Assembly (NCBI RefSeq): GCF_963675165.1
Contig: NC_087384.1
Coordinates: forward strand, 4,581,182 to 4,645,181
Length of the DNA: 64,000 nucleotides
Reading direction: 5' to 3'
Origin: Halichondria panicea
Lineage: Eukaryota; Porifera; Demospongiae; Suberitida; Halichondriidae
A program made the translations under genes and the position numbers. Below are positions 33,602 to 43,951 of the stretch, in pieces (positions within the stretch are counted from its first letter, which is position 1; every line of letters starts with the position of its first letter). The notes under the pieces are model-generated. The model ran no database searches, was not told where the DNA came from, and was given only the letters and a program-made list of their open reading frames with translations.

Positions 33602-35458
33602 CAAAAGAAAGGCTCTCAAGTAGAAAAGGAGCGGAAACTTCAGCTTGAAGTATGGAAAAAACGTGTCTCCTTTACTGTCACAACTGGTATTAAAGACAAC
33701 ATGTATTACAAACAGTGCATTGAACTCCCCCGAGCAATAGCCACTATTGATGGAAAGCCTATTAAAGGTGCGAAGGCAAACATAACCAAGGTATATGAGA
33801 AGCGATACAAGCACGTAACACCCCCAATTTTTACAACAGCACTAAAAGATGGGTGGTCACCAGACGCTGTGATTACTGAAGGCATGTTCCTGATAAACAT
33901 CACCCCTTGGAGTTCTCACAGGACAATGGGAGACTATGCTGACTTTTTACTAAAACAGCACATCCTCCCTCATTTTAGAAATGAGTCAACATTAGAAGTT
34001 CACTTACTTTTTGATAATCCTAACTGCCAACAGTACAGTCCAAAGTACTTTGAACGACTTCATAGAGATGAGATGAACCAGATACCAGACGATCACAGCT
34101 GCAGTGACTTCACAGCAGACACGATAATACCTCTCAAGTGGAGACAGAATGTGTTGAACTGTAGAAAATGCAAGCGACAATTAGTACGATTTATTTCGGA
34201 ATACATTCTTCAGAAAATTAGGTACAGACTTAAGCCCACCCAAAGGTTTGTAACAGCTGGAGGTTTACAAGGAAGTATGGCAGAGAAGGCAATGTTTGTT
34301 ACACATCAAACAGAACCCACAGTCGATGAAAGGCTAACCAGTAATGCTGAGGAGAGTGATACTCGAATATGGCTACACGTTCTTCACTCTGCAGGTACAA
34401 GAAAGTTTGTGCTAAGCCCTGATACAGATGTGTACCACATTGGGATGACAATAATTGCAGAAACTCAGCTAGATATAGTCGTACGGTTAAGCCCATTTAA
34501 TTCTATTGAACAACGGTTACTTGACTTACCAGCTCTTCTGAGGAGCTTCAAGAACGATCCAGATTTGTCTGCAGTGGAAGAAAGAAAAATAGCACCAATC
34601 ATCCAAACATTATTTATTGCCACTGGTTGCGACTACATCTCTTTTTTCACTGGTCTAGGAAAAACCACCTTCTTAAATACATTGTTTGAATACACGGAGT
34701 TTATAACATCAAACTCAACAAGTACTCCTGGTACACTCACAGACGAACCAAATGGGTTTTTGTCTTTCTTGAGGCTAGTGGGGTGTGCCTATTTTAAGAA
34801 GCATAAGTCAGCCTTCTTACCTTCTTTTCCAACTCCAATGACTTTGTTCAACTCAGTCCAGTCAACTAGCGATCACCAACAGCGACATGAACAATGGCTT
34901 GACCTCATTCGAGACAGAATATGGATAAGAATTCAGTACGAAGAGGACATGACACCCTCACATGAAGCACTGTTTCGACATTGGAAGAGGAGTAGCTGGG
35001 TTTCATCCGTCTGGAACCAAGCAACATCAAACCACATTGTCCATCCACCACTTGAAGACTTCGGCTGGAAAAAGCCTGATCCAACAACTCTCCTGATAGA
35101 TTGGGATAGTGAAAGTAATTTGTCTCGAATCAGAGAACAAGTGGCGCTCATTCGAAAAGGCTGTGGCTGTAAAACAGGATGCTCCTCAGCACGCTGTAAA
35201 TGCAAGAAACAGAAAGGTTACTGTGGTCCTGGCTGCAAATGTACTGGATGCACTAACCTCCCTGTTGAAGCTCTTGCAACAGAGCAGGAAGACAGTGATA
35301 GTGAAGTAAGAACTAATAACGAACGTGATGAAGATTTGGATCTTGAAGTGAGCAGCAGCGATGGTAGTCACTTGGATGTTGAAGTCAACAAACTCATGTA
35401 CGACATCTTTGGGGACTCTGAAAGTGATGATTCACACAGCATGGGAGTCGGTTTCTGA
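33602..35458 (+). pseudogene. Element protein, part 4: FEN/XPG-like nuclease plus tesmin/TSO1 CXC domain
   Basis: Open from just after the 33599 stop; first Met at 33701 (585 codons). Residues from that Met: LLFDNPNCQQYSPKYFERL at about 102 resembles the XPG N-region (FDG..K..ER). SNAEESDTRIWLH .. SPDTDVYHIG at about 213-245 resembles the XPG I-region acidic cluster (E..E/D.., S-x-D-x-D). ATGCDYISFFTGLGKTTFL at about 304 resembles the GCDY..GIG helix-hairpin of FEN1. Residues 486-521 are a compact CXC cluster (GCGCKTGCSSARCKCKKQ ..), as in tesmin/TSO1 DNA-binding proteins. An acidic Ser-rich tail ends at a TGA. Nuclease activity and DNA binding are predicted from motifs only. Confidence 0.75.
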
Positions 35459-35971
35459 TTATAAACATAAACTGTGTATCAGTATTGATTTTATTCACTT
35501 ATACTATATTTATTTCACTTACTACACATTGTATACATGCTGAAAAACCACATACTATTTTAAACCTGCATAAAATCTAAACCAACAATGGGAACAACTA
35601 GCTAATAATTTAACAACATAGAATAGACCTACCTGTACAACATCAACCACCTGAAAACTTGTGATCTAGTGGGGAACTGATTTTGCAGAAGCAGGAGTAA
35701 AGACACCTAAACACACTTGTTCTACACACTGGCTTGTAACTTCGTTCCAGTGTGATTACACTCCACAAACCTGATATCAACTTGTAGCTGGGATGATACC
35801 CTTCCAGTTTGTGGTGTTGTTTTTTACCATATGACCTACGCATGCTTCTAAACTAGCCTCAAACTCAAGCCCTCTTTTTTGTTTACTCTCCAGCATGACG
35901 TATTTGGAAATGCATATTAAATTAACCGTTAGGCATTTACATGGACTTCCGGTGCCTTGGCCATTCGACTG

Positions 35972-37660
35972 TATATGTATGTATGTAGGTATCCGAACGA
36001 CTTCCACTATAGAGATGTCTATATACAGACGGTCAAGACTCCGTCCCTAAAGTCGGACTACGAGGGAACGAGACCTAGTCAATATAGCTGTGGGGGAATG
36101 TGATCATGGACCGCTTATAATACCATCGCGATGAAGGTGCATATAATTATGTGTGATTGGTGTGGTGTGTAATTATTACATGCATAGCTATTATATTATT
36201 CTTCAGCTTTGTCAGTATATATAATAGCTATCTAGCTTTGAGATTGTTAGGCAGAGCTAAATCCTGGACACTCACGTAGAGTTGCATGGGCACCCCTGCA
36301 ATGTATAGTTTGTTTCTGGGAGGGCTATATCACATATGCATGACCACTATATAGATCTACTAGCTCCACACACAAGAGGCCTATAGGCACAACCACACAG
36401 GAGACACAACATCTGCGAGGCACAGGAAGTGTTTGATGCACCAAATTCTTTACCTCCAGGTCAAAATTAATTGTGTGTTACCTGGCATGCACAAGCACTG
36501 AGCTTTTTATAGCTGCTAAGAGTCTGATTTGCACAGGGATGCCTGGAGTTGCCACTTCAGAATCGTGCGTACGGTGTAACATAGCATCATGTGTTTCCAC
36601 AAAGTTTGTATTCAAGCTATGAGTTGTAACAACTATAAACAGATTCAAACGAGATTCTAACCGCTGACAGGAAATGCACTAGCTTCTCCTCTCAATCACA
36701 TGCTGATGACAGAAATGTTATGCAGGCCAGGGAGTTTAGTTGGCTTTTTCTTCAATTAAATACACAAATATTAATAATTATTGGTTGTATGAAAATGATT
36801 CGTTGGTCCCTCTGTTCCAGCTCTCCATGCCATTTACACGGAGGGGTACCTCATTCAACTTATATGTCGTAAGTAACGTCATCAAAATCGACTAGACTCA
36901 CACTTGAAGCGTTTGTTTATTTGTTGCCTCTAGCCATAGCCGCACAAGGGGGAAAGCTAACTGTGTGTTTCTGTGTATATTTCAGTTGTAACTGCTCAAC
37001 GGTTGCACGAGAAAACTAACAGCTTCTATAATTAGCCACGCTCTCTTGGATTTTGATTCATTGAGTTGCAATGAGTTATAGCTATTATTTATGAGTTCGT
37101 CTCTCACGTACTAAAGCGCTAGTATAGCTATATACAAGAACGAAAAGGATATGCAAAACTGACACGTACATGTACATTTCCAGAAGCAGCAGTCATTGAG
37201 AATTTTGACCTCTATGCAGATCTTCCCCCTTCTTCGATTAAATTGATTCACTTTCCGTGCATGTATATCTTTTTTCATAAAAGTTTACACCAAACAACAA
37301 AGAGTTTACAACAAAATTGTGGGATATATAGTGTACGTTGTTAGCACCCGGTATATCATTACGTTTGAGGTGACCATAAACATGATACATGTATAGACAC
37401 AGTTATTATACTGAGTGGACCAATCAGACTTCATCAGGTACCCCTGGTACAATTTTGCTTTTTAGTCCAATTAACGAAGTGAGGTTATGTTTAGGTCCTA
37501 TTCGAGATTTTCCGTATGTTGTTCGTGGTTTTCGTTAACAAAAAGGAGCAGCCTTTTTGCAGCGTGATATTAAATTTGTGGTATAAATGTTCGCAGTACA
37601 TGCTTAATCAGTGAAAAGCGCAAAAATTTACGTCCTCAAAATATACCCGCTACACAGTGT
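35972..37660. other. Intergenic, no gene seen
   Basis: AT-rich. Contains a copy of the cctcgaggcgtagcc-type dispersed repeat at about 36925-37115 and a weak TACCGTATAG-type relic near 37490-37660. Nothing coding is recognised. Confidence 0.55.
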
Positions 37661-37663
37661 GTA

Positions 37664-38100
37664 GAGTTTAGATACTTACACTAAGTTCTCGTTCTGCATG
37701 GCTGACAGTTCTCTCTAATGGACCACGCCCTGTAATATGCATAATTGCATCCTCAAATATCCACTTCAAATGGTGAGTGCATGTTAAAATATATAAATTG
37801 TAATAGTATCTCCTATAGAAGGTTCTTGATTTGGGAGGTATGCAACTGTCTATCTGTACAGTCATGTATGACTCGTGTGAATATGTTAATTGACTTGTGT
37901 TCACATTTTGGGGGTTTTGAATTAAACTGGCAATCCCCGACCTTCAATCAGTTGTATGCATTGAATAGTTTCGTAAGCCAAAAAATGTTATATACATATT
38001 TAGTGTCACGGTGGGGCTCAGTCATTTGTTCACGAGAGGTCAAAGGTCTACCTCTCTCCAGCAGACAACATGTGTGTGCAACTCTCCCTATAATTATTAG
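37664..38100 (+). pseudogene. Relic copies of HEATR6 exons 6 and 7 with intron
   Basis: 37664-37775 matches HEATR6 exon 6 (cactaagttctcgtt, atggaccacgccc, tcctcaaa, then a ggtgagt-like donor) with internal losses. 37999-38078 matches exon 7 (ggtcaaaggtctacctc, ctccagcaga, then gtgtgtgcaactctccc). The intervening 220 bp also resembles intron 6. It precedes copy G just as real exons 6-7 precede copy C. Confidence 0.85.
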
Positions 38101-38116
38101 CCCATGCACTGTTAAA

Positions 38117-38235
38117 GTAATTTTCCTTCGATACTTAAAAGCCAAAATTGGTTTTATAATGGTTAGGCGAACAACTAGTTGTTCGCCTAATCGTTATAAA
38201 AGCGAAAACTCGGCCTGGGATCGAGGCGCTAGGTT
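38117..38235. mobile_element. Partial MITE of the tagcctcg/ttttcgcttttataacgg family
   Basis: A small palindrome (aggcgaacaactagttgttcgcct) with gcgaaaactcggcctgggat and a closing gatcgaggcgctag. It shares words with the ends of the 58101-59168 element. Confidence 0.65.
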
Positions 38236-38448
38236 TACCACTTGATCAATTACATGTACTTCTTCTAACAGATTATGCTTTCACTACAAACATCACGTAC
38301 TGTACATTGTCTGCAGTGCATGCATATTGTTGATATTTTTGTAAAAATAAATGAAGAAACACTGAGTGTTTATCATAATTGCAGTAAGCATAATATAGTT
38401 ACGTTTCTACATGTGCTACGTGTGTTCTGCTAACAGCAGGTAATGTAA

Positions 38449-39385
38449 TCAAGTGGTTGGTGGAAACAACGGTGCGTATTCGCTTGGGTCACTGATACGA
38501 TGTGGAAGAGTTTCGTTATTTGTGGACAGTCCTGTCGGATGTGTAACTCGTCTTTGGTGGCAGCAGCTAAAACCACACCGACTGGTAAGAGCAGATATCA
38601 TCCATGAAATAAACAATACCATGTACAGCATTAGTATACCTATAGCGATAATCACTAAAAAAACCCATCTAATATTCTTGAACACCTCACGATAATTGTA
38701 TAAAGATAACCCTATCGCAAACACTAGTAGAAGAAAAACATCAAAATAGTTGTAACGGTCTTTCTTGTATGGTCGAAGGCCAAGGATAATGACAGGTGTA
38801 ATAATGAAGACCATTTGGTACACAATATTGTGGTATGCCTGAGAACCAAAGGCTATGAATATTATTCTCAACAGTAGGTAGACTCCAGCAAACCATCGAC
38901 AGTCCCTAGTACCAGGTGTTGTGCCGTTCTTGAATAGCCCTGTGTGATGTTTGCTAGCTCGTGAATTAGAACACATTTGATTTTGCAAAAATAGAGACAT
39001 CTCTGAAAGAAACGATTCTGGTAGAATAGCTGAAACATTGCTGGTAGGAATACCGTGATAACAATAATGATTGATGATATTATAGCTAGTGGAATATATG
39101 TGCCCACATTAAAATCGGCTGCAAAGAAGAGGGTGTATGTTACATTTCCGTATTTGTCATATAAAGGTACTGGCTTTAAAAGGCTTAAAGAAATCGAGCA
39201 AAACCTGCTATAGGACAGTAAAAAGAAGGTTACAAATGCATTCACTACAGAGCCTTTTAGTCTCCGAAACCTTGTTAAGCACTTGTGAAAAGGCCTCCAG
39301 CAAATCACAATTATCTTACATCCTTTGTCGTGGAGTAAAATAAACATTGTCAAGTAGACAGCCAAAGTAAAAGCGATTGGTTATA
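38449..39385 (-). pseudogene. Family copy G: 5'-truncated, frameshifted
   Basis: Homology covers only the C-terminal two thirds of the membrane part, from about 39385 to the TAA region at 38449. One base is missing near 38931 (gttcttgaatagcc against gttcttgaaatagcc), shifting the frame. The tail reads EYAPLFPPTT: the LL of other copies has become LF. The ectodomain and first membrane segments are absent; repeat DNA starts abruptly after 39390. Confidence 0.85.
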
Positions 39386-39591
39386 TAGAGAGGTGACCGT
39401 AATTCAAAGAGCCGAGAGTCTATACCGTATAGCGCGAAACACATTCTACAAAACGTCCACAAAATGGAACCTCCATTAAAAAATTATTGCAGCTGTTATT
39501 TTGCACAATCGTGAAAACCTATAATTTATATAGATGCATGCATGTATATAATTATATAGCTGCATGGTCCCGGCTGACCTATCTCACTTAC

Positions 39592-40181
39592 CAGGGGAGA
39601 CTTTTTGCTGCAATTCAAGCATTGCATGGGGGATCCTGATGTGGCCTTTGAGTAATGGATTATCTGCATCATGACGACTGCCCTCAAAATGTTTTTGTAG
39701 CTTTCTCGGTTTAATCTTGTGGCAGATTGGAGAAATTGATTGATTGAGAGCAGCCACAGAATGTTTGTTAATTTGGAGTGCTAGTAAAAACTCCTCTTGG
39801 TGTCGGCAGAGCTCTCTCTTTTCTCTTCTTTTGAGGATTAAGTATAGTGAGGAATGCTCAATAACGTCGGACCGTGTAGTAAACTCAACTTCATCATTGT
39901 CCGATGTAATTGGTGTGATCTGTTGCAGAGGTGTGTAATTCTGCCTCAGAACTTGAAGGTGATCCATTCAAAGAAAGTGAGAGGTGTGGTCTCGTGCATC
40001 GCTTCTTCTTGGGAGACCTACACAACTTGGCAGGAGAATACAATTTTTTTTTCAATGTAACTGCAGCTGTTTGCCTCACATTCCTGCTCTGGTGAGCCTC
40101 ACGTGCAGGAGTTTGTTGAGAGGAGGATGCAGGAATTTGTTGAGAGGAGGATGCAGGAGTTTGTTTCAGTTCAGAGGAGGC
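39592..40181 (-). pseudogene. Second exon of an unrecognised spliced gene, frameshifted
   Basis: On the minus strand a good acceptor (attatag, about 40182) precedes a Gln/Ser/Pro tandem (TPASSSQQ twice, from the 27-bp repeat at 40095-40170), then LYSPAKLCRSPKKKRCTRP, a nuclear-signal-like basic stretch. At about 39910-39930 the coding character shifts frame to ..DNDEVEFTTRSDVIEHSS.., LKRREKRELCRHQEEFLLAL. It ends at a textbook donor (CCTG|gtaagtgag, 39592). No following exon is visible because copy G lies next. Family not recognised. Confidence 0.5.
40095..40170. repeat. 27-bp tandem repeat within exon
   Basis: The unit gcaggagtttgttgagagga is repeated nearly three times, coding the TPASSSQQ repeat on the minus strand. 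An (AT)n run follows at 40185-40216. Confidence 0.8.
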
Positions 40182-40329
40182 TATAATTATATATATATAT
40201 ATATATATATATAATTATATATAATAATGATGACTGCCATGAAAATTAATTATTTTGAACATACGGCTTTTAGGGGCGGGGGGGATATTGCCTCATTAAT
40301 TGTATAAAGAGTTATAGCATTTTCCTACA

Positions 40330-40696
40330 TAACTAATTTGCCTTTCTCTAGTTTTGCTACTGTGTCGTTGCTGAGAGACGATTTTTGTATCACAAAACTC
40401 CGCACGTACACATTGTTGGGTGATTGTCTTCCTTTTATTCCCGTCTGTACGTAGGGAAGGTTCACTCCAGGTTTGAGGAATATAGCTGCATGTGGAACAC
40501 TTGGTTTGATACTGCCCCTGAACAAATTCGTAAGAGCACTCTTAAATGAGGATGACAGGGACTTTCCCATAGATTCATTGTGCTTCCTCAACTGCCCAAT
40601 GTTGATTGCAAACTGATCAGAGCTTATATTCCGTACGAAAGTCAACACCTGCATGCATGCATGCAACTCAGGTAACCTAAGGACTGGGTCAAGCAA
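40330..40696 (-). CDS. Possible first exon of the same unrecognised gene
   Basis: Open frame with Met at 40696 (MLDPVLRLPELHACMQVLTF..), about 120 codons of ordinary composition (..NIGQLRKHNESMGKSLSS..). It lies upstream of the exon at 39592-40181 on the same strand. Its donor is unclear (GT candidates near 40327-40335). Whether both belong to one gene is inference from orientation and spacing. Confidence 0.4.
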
Positions 40697-42616
40697 TTAT
40701 TGCTGAATCAGCGAAAACGCAGCCACGCCCACGATTTTGAATATGTTTTGTGTGTAAAAAATCAGTTTAGCTACTTATCTTTTTTAGCTCTAAATGCGGT
40801 TGCCTAAACCTTCCTTTCAGCTCTAAATTGCTAGTGTAGTAGGTAGTTCAAAGGTTCATGCAGACATTCTCGTCGGGAGGGAGCATTGTACTCTCTGAAA
40901 AGTAAGTTATTAGCTTTTACATGTAAAATTAATTAACAGCTAGAAAACTAGGTTTTTTGAAAAATCTCACCTTTGGCTGAATGAACAGCTCCCTCCCGAT
41001 TGAAATATCTGCACAAACCTTTGAACAGCCATCAGAGGTCACTGTCGATAGTAAAACTCTGTCATTGGGGCATTCTCTACATAGATTTTTCATTATAATG
41101 TCTTTAAAATGTCGTTCTTCGAACTTTTGTGATTCTGTGATTCTTTACTCACTAATTCTGCAGCTACCCGTCGTTTATCTATTCTCTTACCCCTGTATAG
41201 GATGACCAGTGTGGCATTCTTCTGTTGGCAGTGAAACAAAATATTATATACTCGAAGTTGTATTTTTTTATTGTAATGTGTGCATAGCATGTACGCGTAT
41301 ACCCTATATTTCCTACTACCATTGACTAATATTCGTGTTTAATTTTTCTCTTTGTAGTATTATGACCAAACTGACAATTCAACTGCCGAGTTTCAGCAAT
41401 GCATAACAGTGATGTTTTTCCGTTCCATCCGTCCACAATTCCAGAAGAGTCAGTGGGCGACTGTCATCTGTATCTGTGGAATTGTGCACTCAAAAACTAA
41501 CTCCCCTCACCCCCTTTCAAATGTTCTGTTTGATGTATAGTGCTCATAATTTCTTGCTGCATTAATTGCACTTACTAGAAGCTTTTGAATATAGTATATC
41601 TACGTGTACCAAGTCGAGTCTAACAGTGCATGGCCTTTGGCTTTGCTTTGACAAGTTTGAGATGAGATGATAGGAGATTATCAAGGTCTTCAACCTATCC
41701 CTCAAGTCATAGTAGATTTAATTCCCCTAGGCCTTGTGCTTGTGCTATAATCCCTTTGTCCACTGCCCGGCCATCATGCATGCAGCTCGGTCTCAGATAT
41801 TATGCAGAGTAGCTAGCTAATGGAGGGGTGGGGTCACATGAAGGAAGTGCATCAAACACGGTGAACTTAGACAAACCCATACGGAATACAGTGGCGTAGG
41901 AGCAGGGGGGCAGCCCAAGCAAATGCCTGACCAATATTTCTAGCTTGTCTTTTATAGATGTAGTCTACCAGTACAGTCTGACTCTCTTGTGCATGTCTAG
42001 CCTCAGAAGGCCTGCTATCGACTGCTTGCGCATGGGCCAAATTATTGGATTTTTTTCCCGTAAATATTCCTATAATACTGGATTCATCAGAGAAAATATC
42101 CTAAAAGTCATACACAGAGCTATAATAGCTAGCTATGCTGTTAGCTACAAAAACTGGCACTATTTAGAATAATCATACTGAGCATGCGCAAGAAGCTCTG
42201 TTGCATGCCGAAATGTCGCCCCCTCTTTTTTGCCTCATCAATGCAAAATTGCTTCTTATGCCTCTGGAATAGCGAGTGGCCGTACTTCTTCAGGGTGAGT
42301 TTTGTGCAGTAAACATAATTATAGCTAGCATTCTGTGCCAAGCCAAATGGCCGGTATATCGAGGTGGCCGTACTTCAGAGAGCCGGAATAGCGAGAGTCT
42401 ACTGTATACATTATGAAGGTCAAACTCAGGACTTTAGTGTCCAATAAAGCTCCCCGTTATTTATGCATACTTCATAAAAAAGAATACGTTCAGCATAATT
42501 AAAGTAATAACTTTACTAATCCTACAGAGGTGCTACAGAGGTACATGAATATATATGCACCCTTGGTCGTAGCTCATCTACGTGTAGTACAGCACTGCAT
42601 GTGTATATAATTAAAG
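40697..42616. other. Intergenic, no gene seen
   Basis: Weakly structured AT-rich DNA with short frames of no recognised family. Some sites (agtggcgtaggagcag near 41891) match the ends of the MITE at 56268-56665. Confidence 0.5.
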
Positions 42617-43900
42617 TCAGTATTTTTCGCTCACAATTATTTGAAACTTGACTTGACCATTTACAATATAGTTCACTCCAAAAGGCGGGAGATCTATCGT
42701 TTTGTAAGATATTTGAGGATGATCGTTAAACTTGTCCCTCTTATATTCAACTTTCAACTCTTTGGTAATATGATAGTGGCTATGGTTATTGGCCTGGTTG
42801 AGCATAGTGACTGTCATTGTGAAGGTTTTTGGCCACTTGAGTATGTCGTTACCTATGCAATCTTTAGAGGTGAGCTCGAACTCAAGCCTTTGAATGTGGC
42901 AATTGAAAAAGAAATTAACCTCCATGACGTATCCTTGTGGAACACAGAAGTACTCACTGTTTTTCCATCTTTTGTGTTGTTTCCTTTCCTTTTCATAGTC
43001 GATAGTCACCTTATTGCAGCTAATGCTCACATGTCGCGTATGACTCTCCACCTGACTGGATAAATGCTTGGATTCAAGTTCTAGTTTTTCGTATTTTTGG
43101 CGAAAGAAGTCAAATGACTGTTTCAATTCTTTATTTTCTTCTTGTAGCTTAGCGATTGCTTCGTCTTGCGTTCTCTGACTATTTAGATAGTGACTAGCCA
43201 TTAGTCTCATGTGTTTCTGGGCAGCTTGCTCCATGTGTTTGTCCGCGTTCTCCCGTTGGACCACCTCCTCACAGCCCAGCTCCTTCAGCTCACACTCGAC
43301 CATTGCCAGAGGACACTCTCTCAGGTGCCCCTTCAGTTGACCTCTCTCTGAGGGAGCCACTCCACACTCGTTGGGGCACGCCACGGGATACTTTGGGCAC
43401 ACTGGGAGGTGGTCATCTTGGATATCTTGATATGTTCCCTCCAGCAGGCAGTACTCACAGCTGTGTGGTCTTTTAGGGCACACTCTTGCCTCGTGAAACG
43501 CTAGGGATATCCTCATAAAAGATTTTCCACAGTTGTATTGGCAATCCACAGAAACTAGTGCGCATTTCTCAGTAAGATGTTGTTCTAGCTCTCCCAAACC
43601 ACCCACCCAGTCACAACCCACCCTGTCACAACCATCAGCTTTTTTATCACAGTAGACCTTGAGATCGAGAACTCTTCTTCGGTGCTTTTTGTCTAGAAAC
43701 ACAGTGAAGCTATCGCCCTTACAAAATGGGCATGGTTTGTTGTCGGTGAGTATCTTTTGGATACAGGCTTGACAGAAGTGTTGTCCACAGCAGCTGGTGA
43801 GGCTGGGCTCTCGGGTCACATGCAGACACAAGGGGCATTCGTAATCCCCCACACTCTCAACAAACTCACACTGGTAGCCACTCAATTGAAGGGAGGCCAT
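42617..43900 (-). CDS. TRAF-like protein: RING, TRAF zinc fingers, coiled coil, MATH (427 aa)
   Basis: Single exon. Residues 22-60 form a C3HC4 RING finger (CPLCLHV .. CCGQHFCQACI .. CPFC), pointing to E3 ubiquitin-ligase activity. Residues about 85-240 hold several TRAF-type zinc-finger units with the C/H spacing typical of TRAFs (GCDWVGGLGELEQHL .. CGKSF .. RECPLAMVECE). A coiled coil at about 245-285 (KLQEENKELKQSFDFFRQK) would support trimerisation. The C-terminal 130 residues look like a MATH/TRAF-C fold (PQGYVMEVNFFF, DILKWPKTFTMTVTMLNQ), slightly shorter than usual. Membrane-receptor adaptor signalling is the known TRAF role; the specific pathway here is not shown. Intronless form fits the expanded TRAF-like families of sponges (inference). 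Confidence 0.9.
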   Translation of the reverse strand: MASLQLSGYQCEFVESVGDYECPLCLHVTREPSLTSCCGQHFCQACIQKILTDNKPCPFCKGDSFTVFLDKKHRRRVLDLKVYCDKKADGCDRVGCDWVGGLGELEQHLTEKCALVSVDCQYNCGKSFMRISLAFHEARVCPKRPHSCEYCLLEGTYQDIQDDHLPVCPKYPVACPNECGVAPSERGQLKGHLRECPLAMVECELKELGCEEVVQRENADKHMEQAAQKHMRLMASHYLNSQRTQDEAIAKLQEENKELKQSFDFFRQKYEKLELESKHLSSQVESHTRHVSISCNKVTIDYEKERKQHKRWKNSEYFCVPQGYVMEVNFFFNCHIQRLEFELTSKDCIGNDILKWPKTFTMTVTMLNQANNHSHYHITKELKVEYKRDKFNDHPQISYKTIDLPPFGVNYIVNGQVKFQIIVSEKY

Positions 43901-43951
43901 TTTGAGGGGTTAGAATACTGCACTGTCACACGATATCATCAGATCATGAGC

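Larger units (their letters stand above)
29757..35971 (+). mobile_element. Transposon-like element encoding nuclease/CXC protein, degenerate
   Basis: Bounded by an inverted pair cagtcg(t/a)atggccaaggc at 29757-29774 and 35954-35971 (one mismatch in 18). A second, exact 18-bp pair tgcaaaatcagttcccca lies inside at 30042-30059 and 35670-35687. The inner pair sits 285 bp from the left end and 284 bp from the right end, a symmetry hard to explain by chance. Between them plus-strand coding sequence runs from 30305 to 35458. I see no convincing target-site duplication beside the outer pair, so the exact ends are uncertain. The protein domains (see the parts below) suggest an autonomous element now inactivated. 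Superfamily not assigned. Confidence 0.65.
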
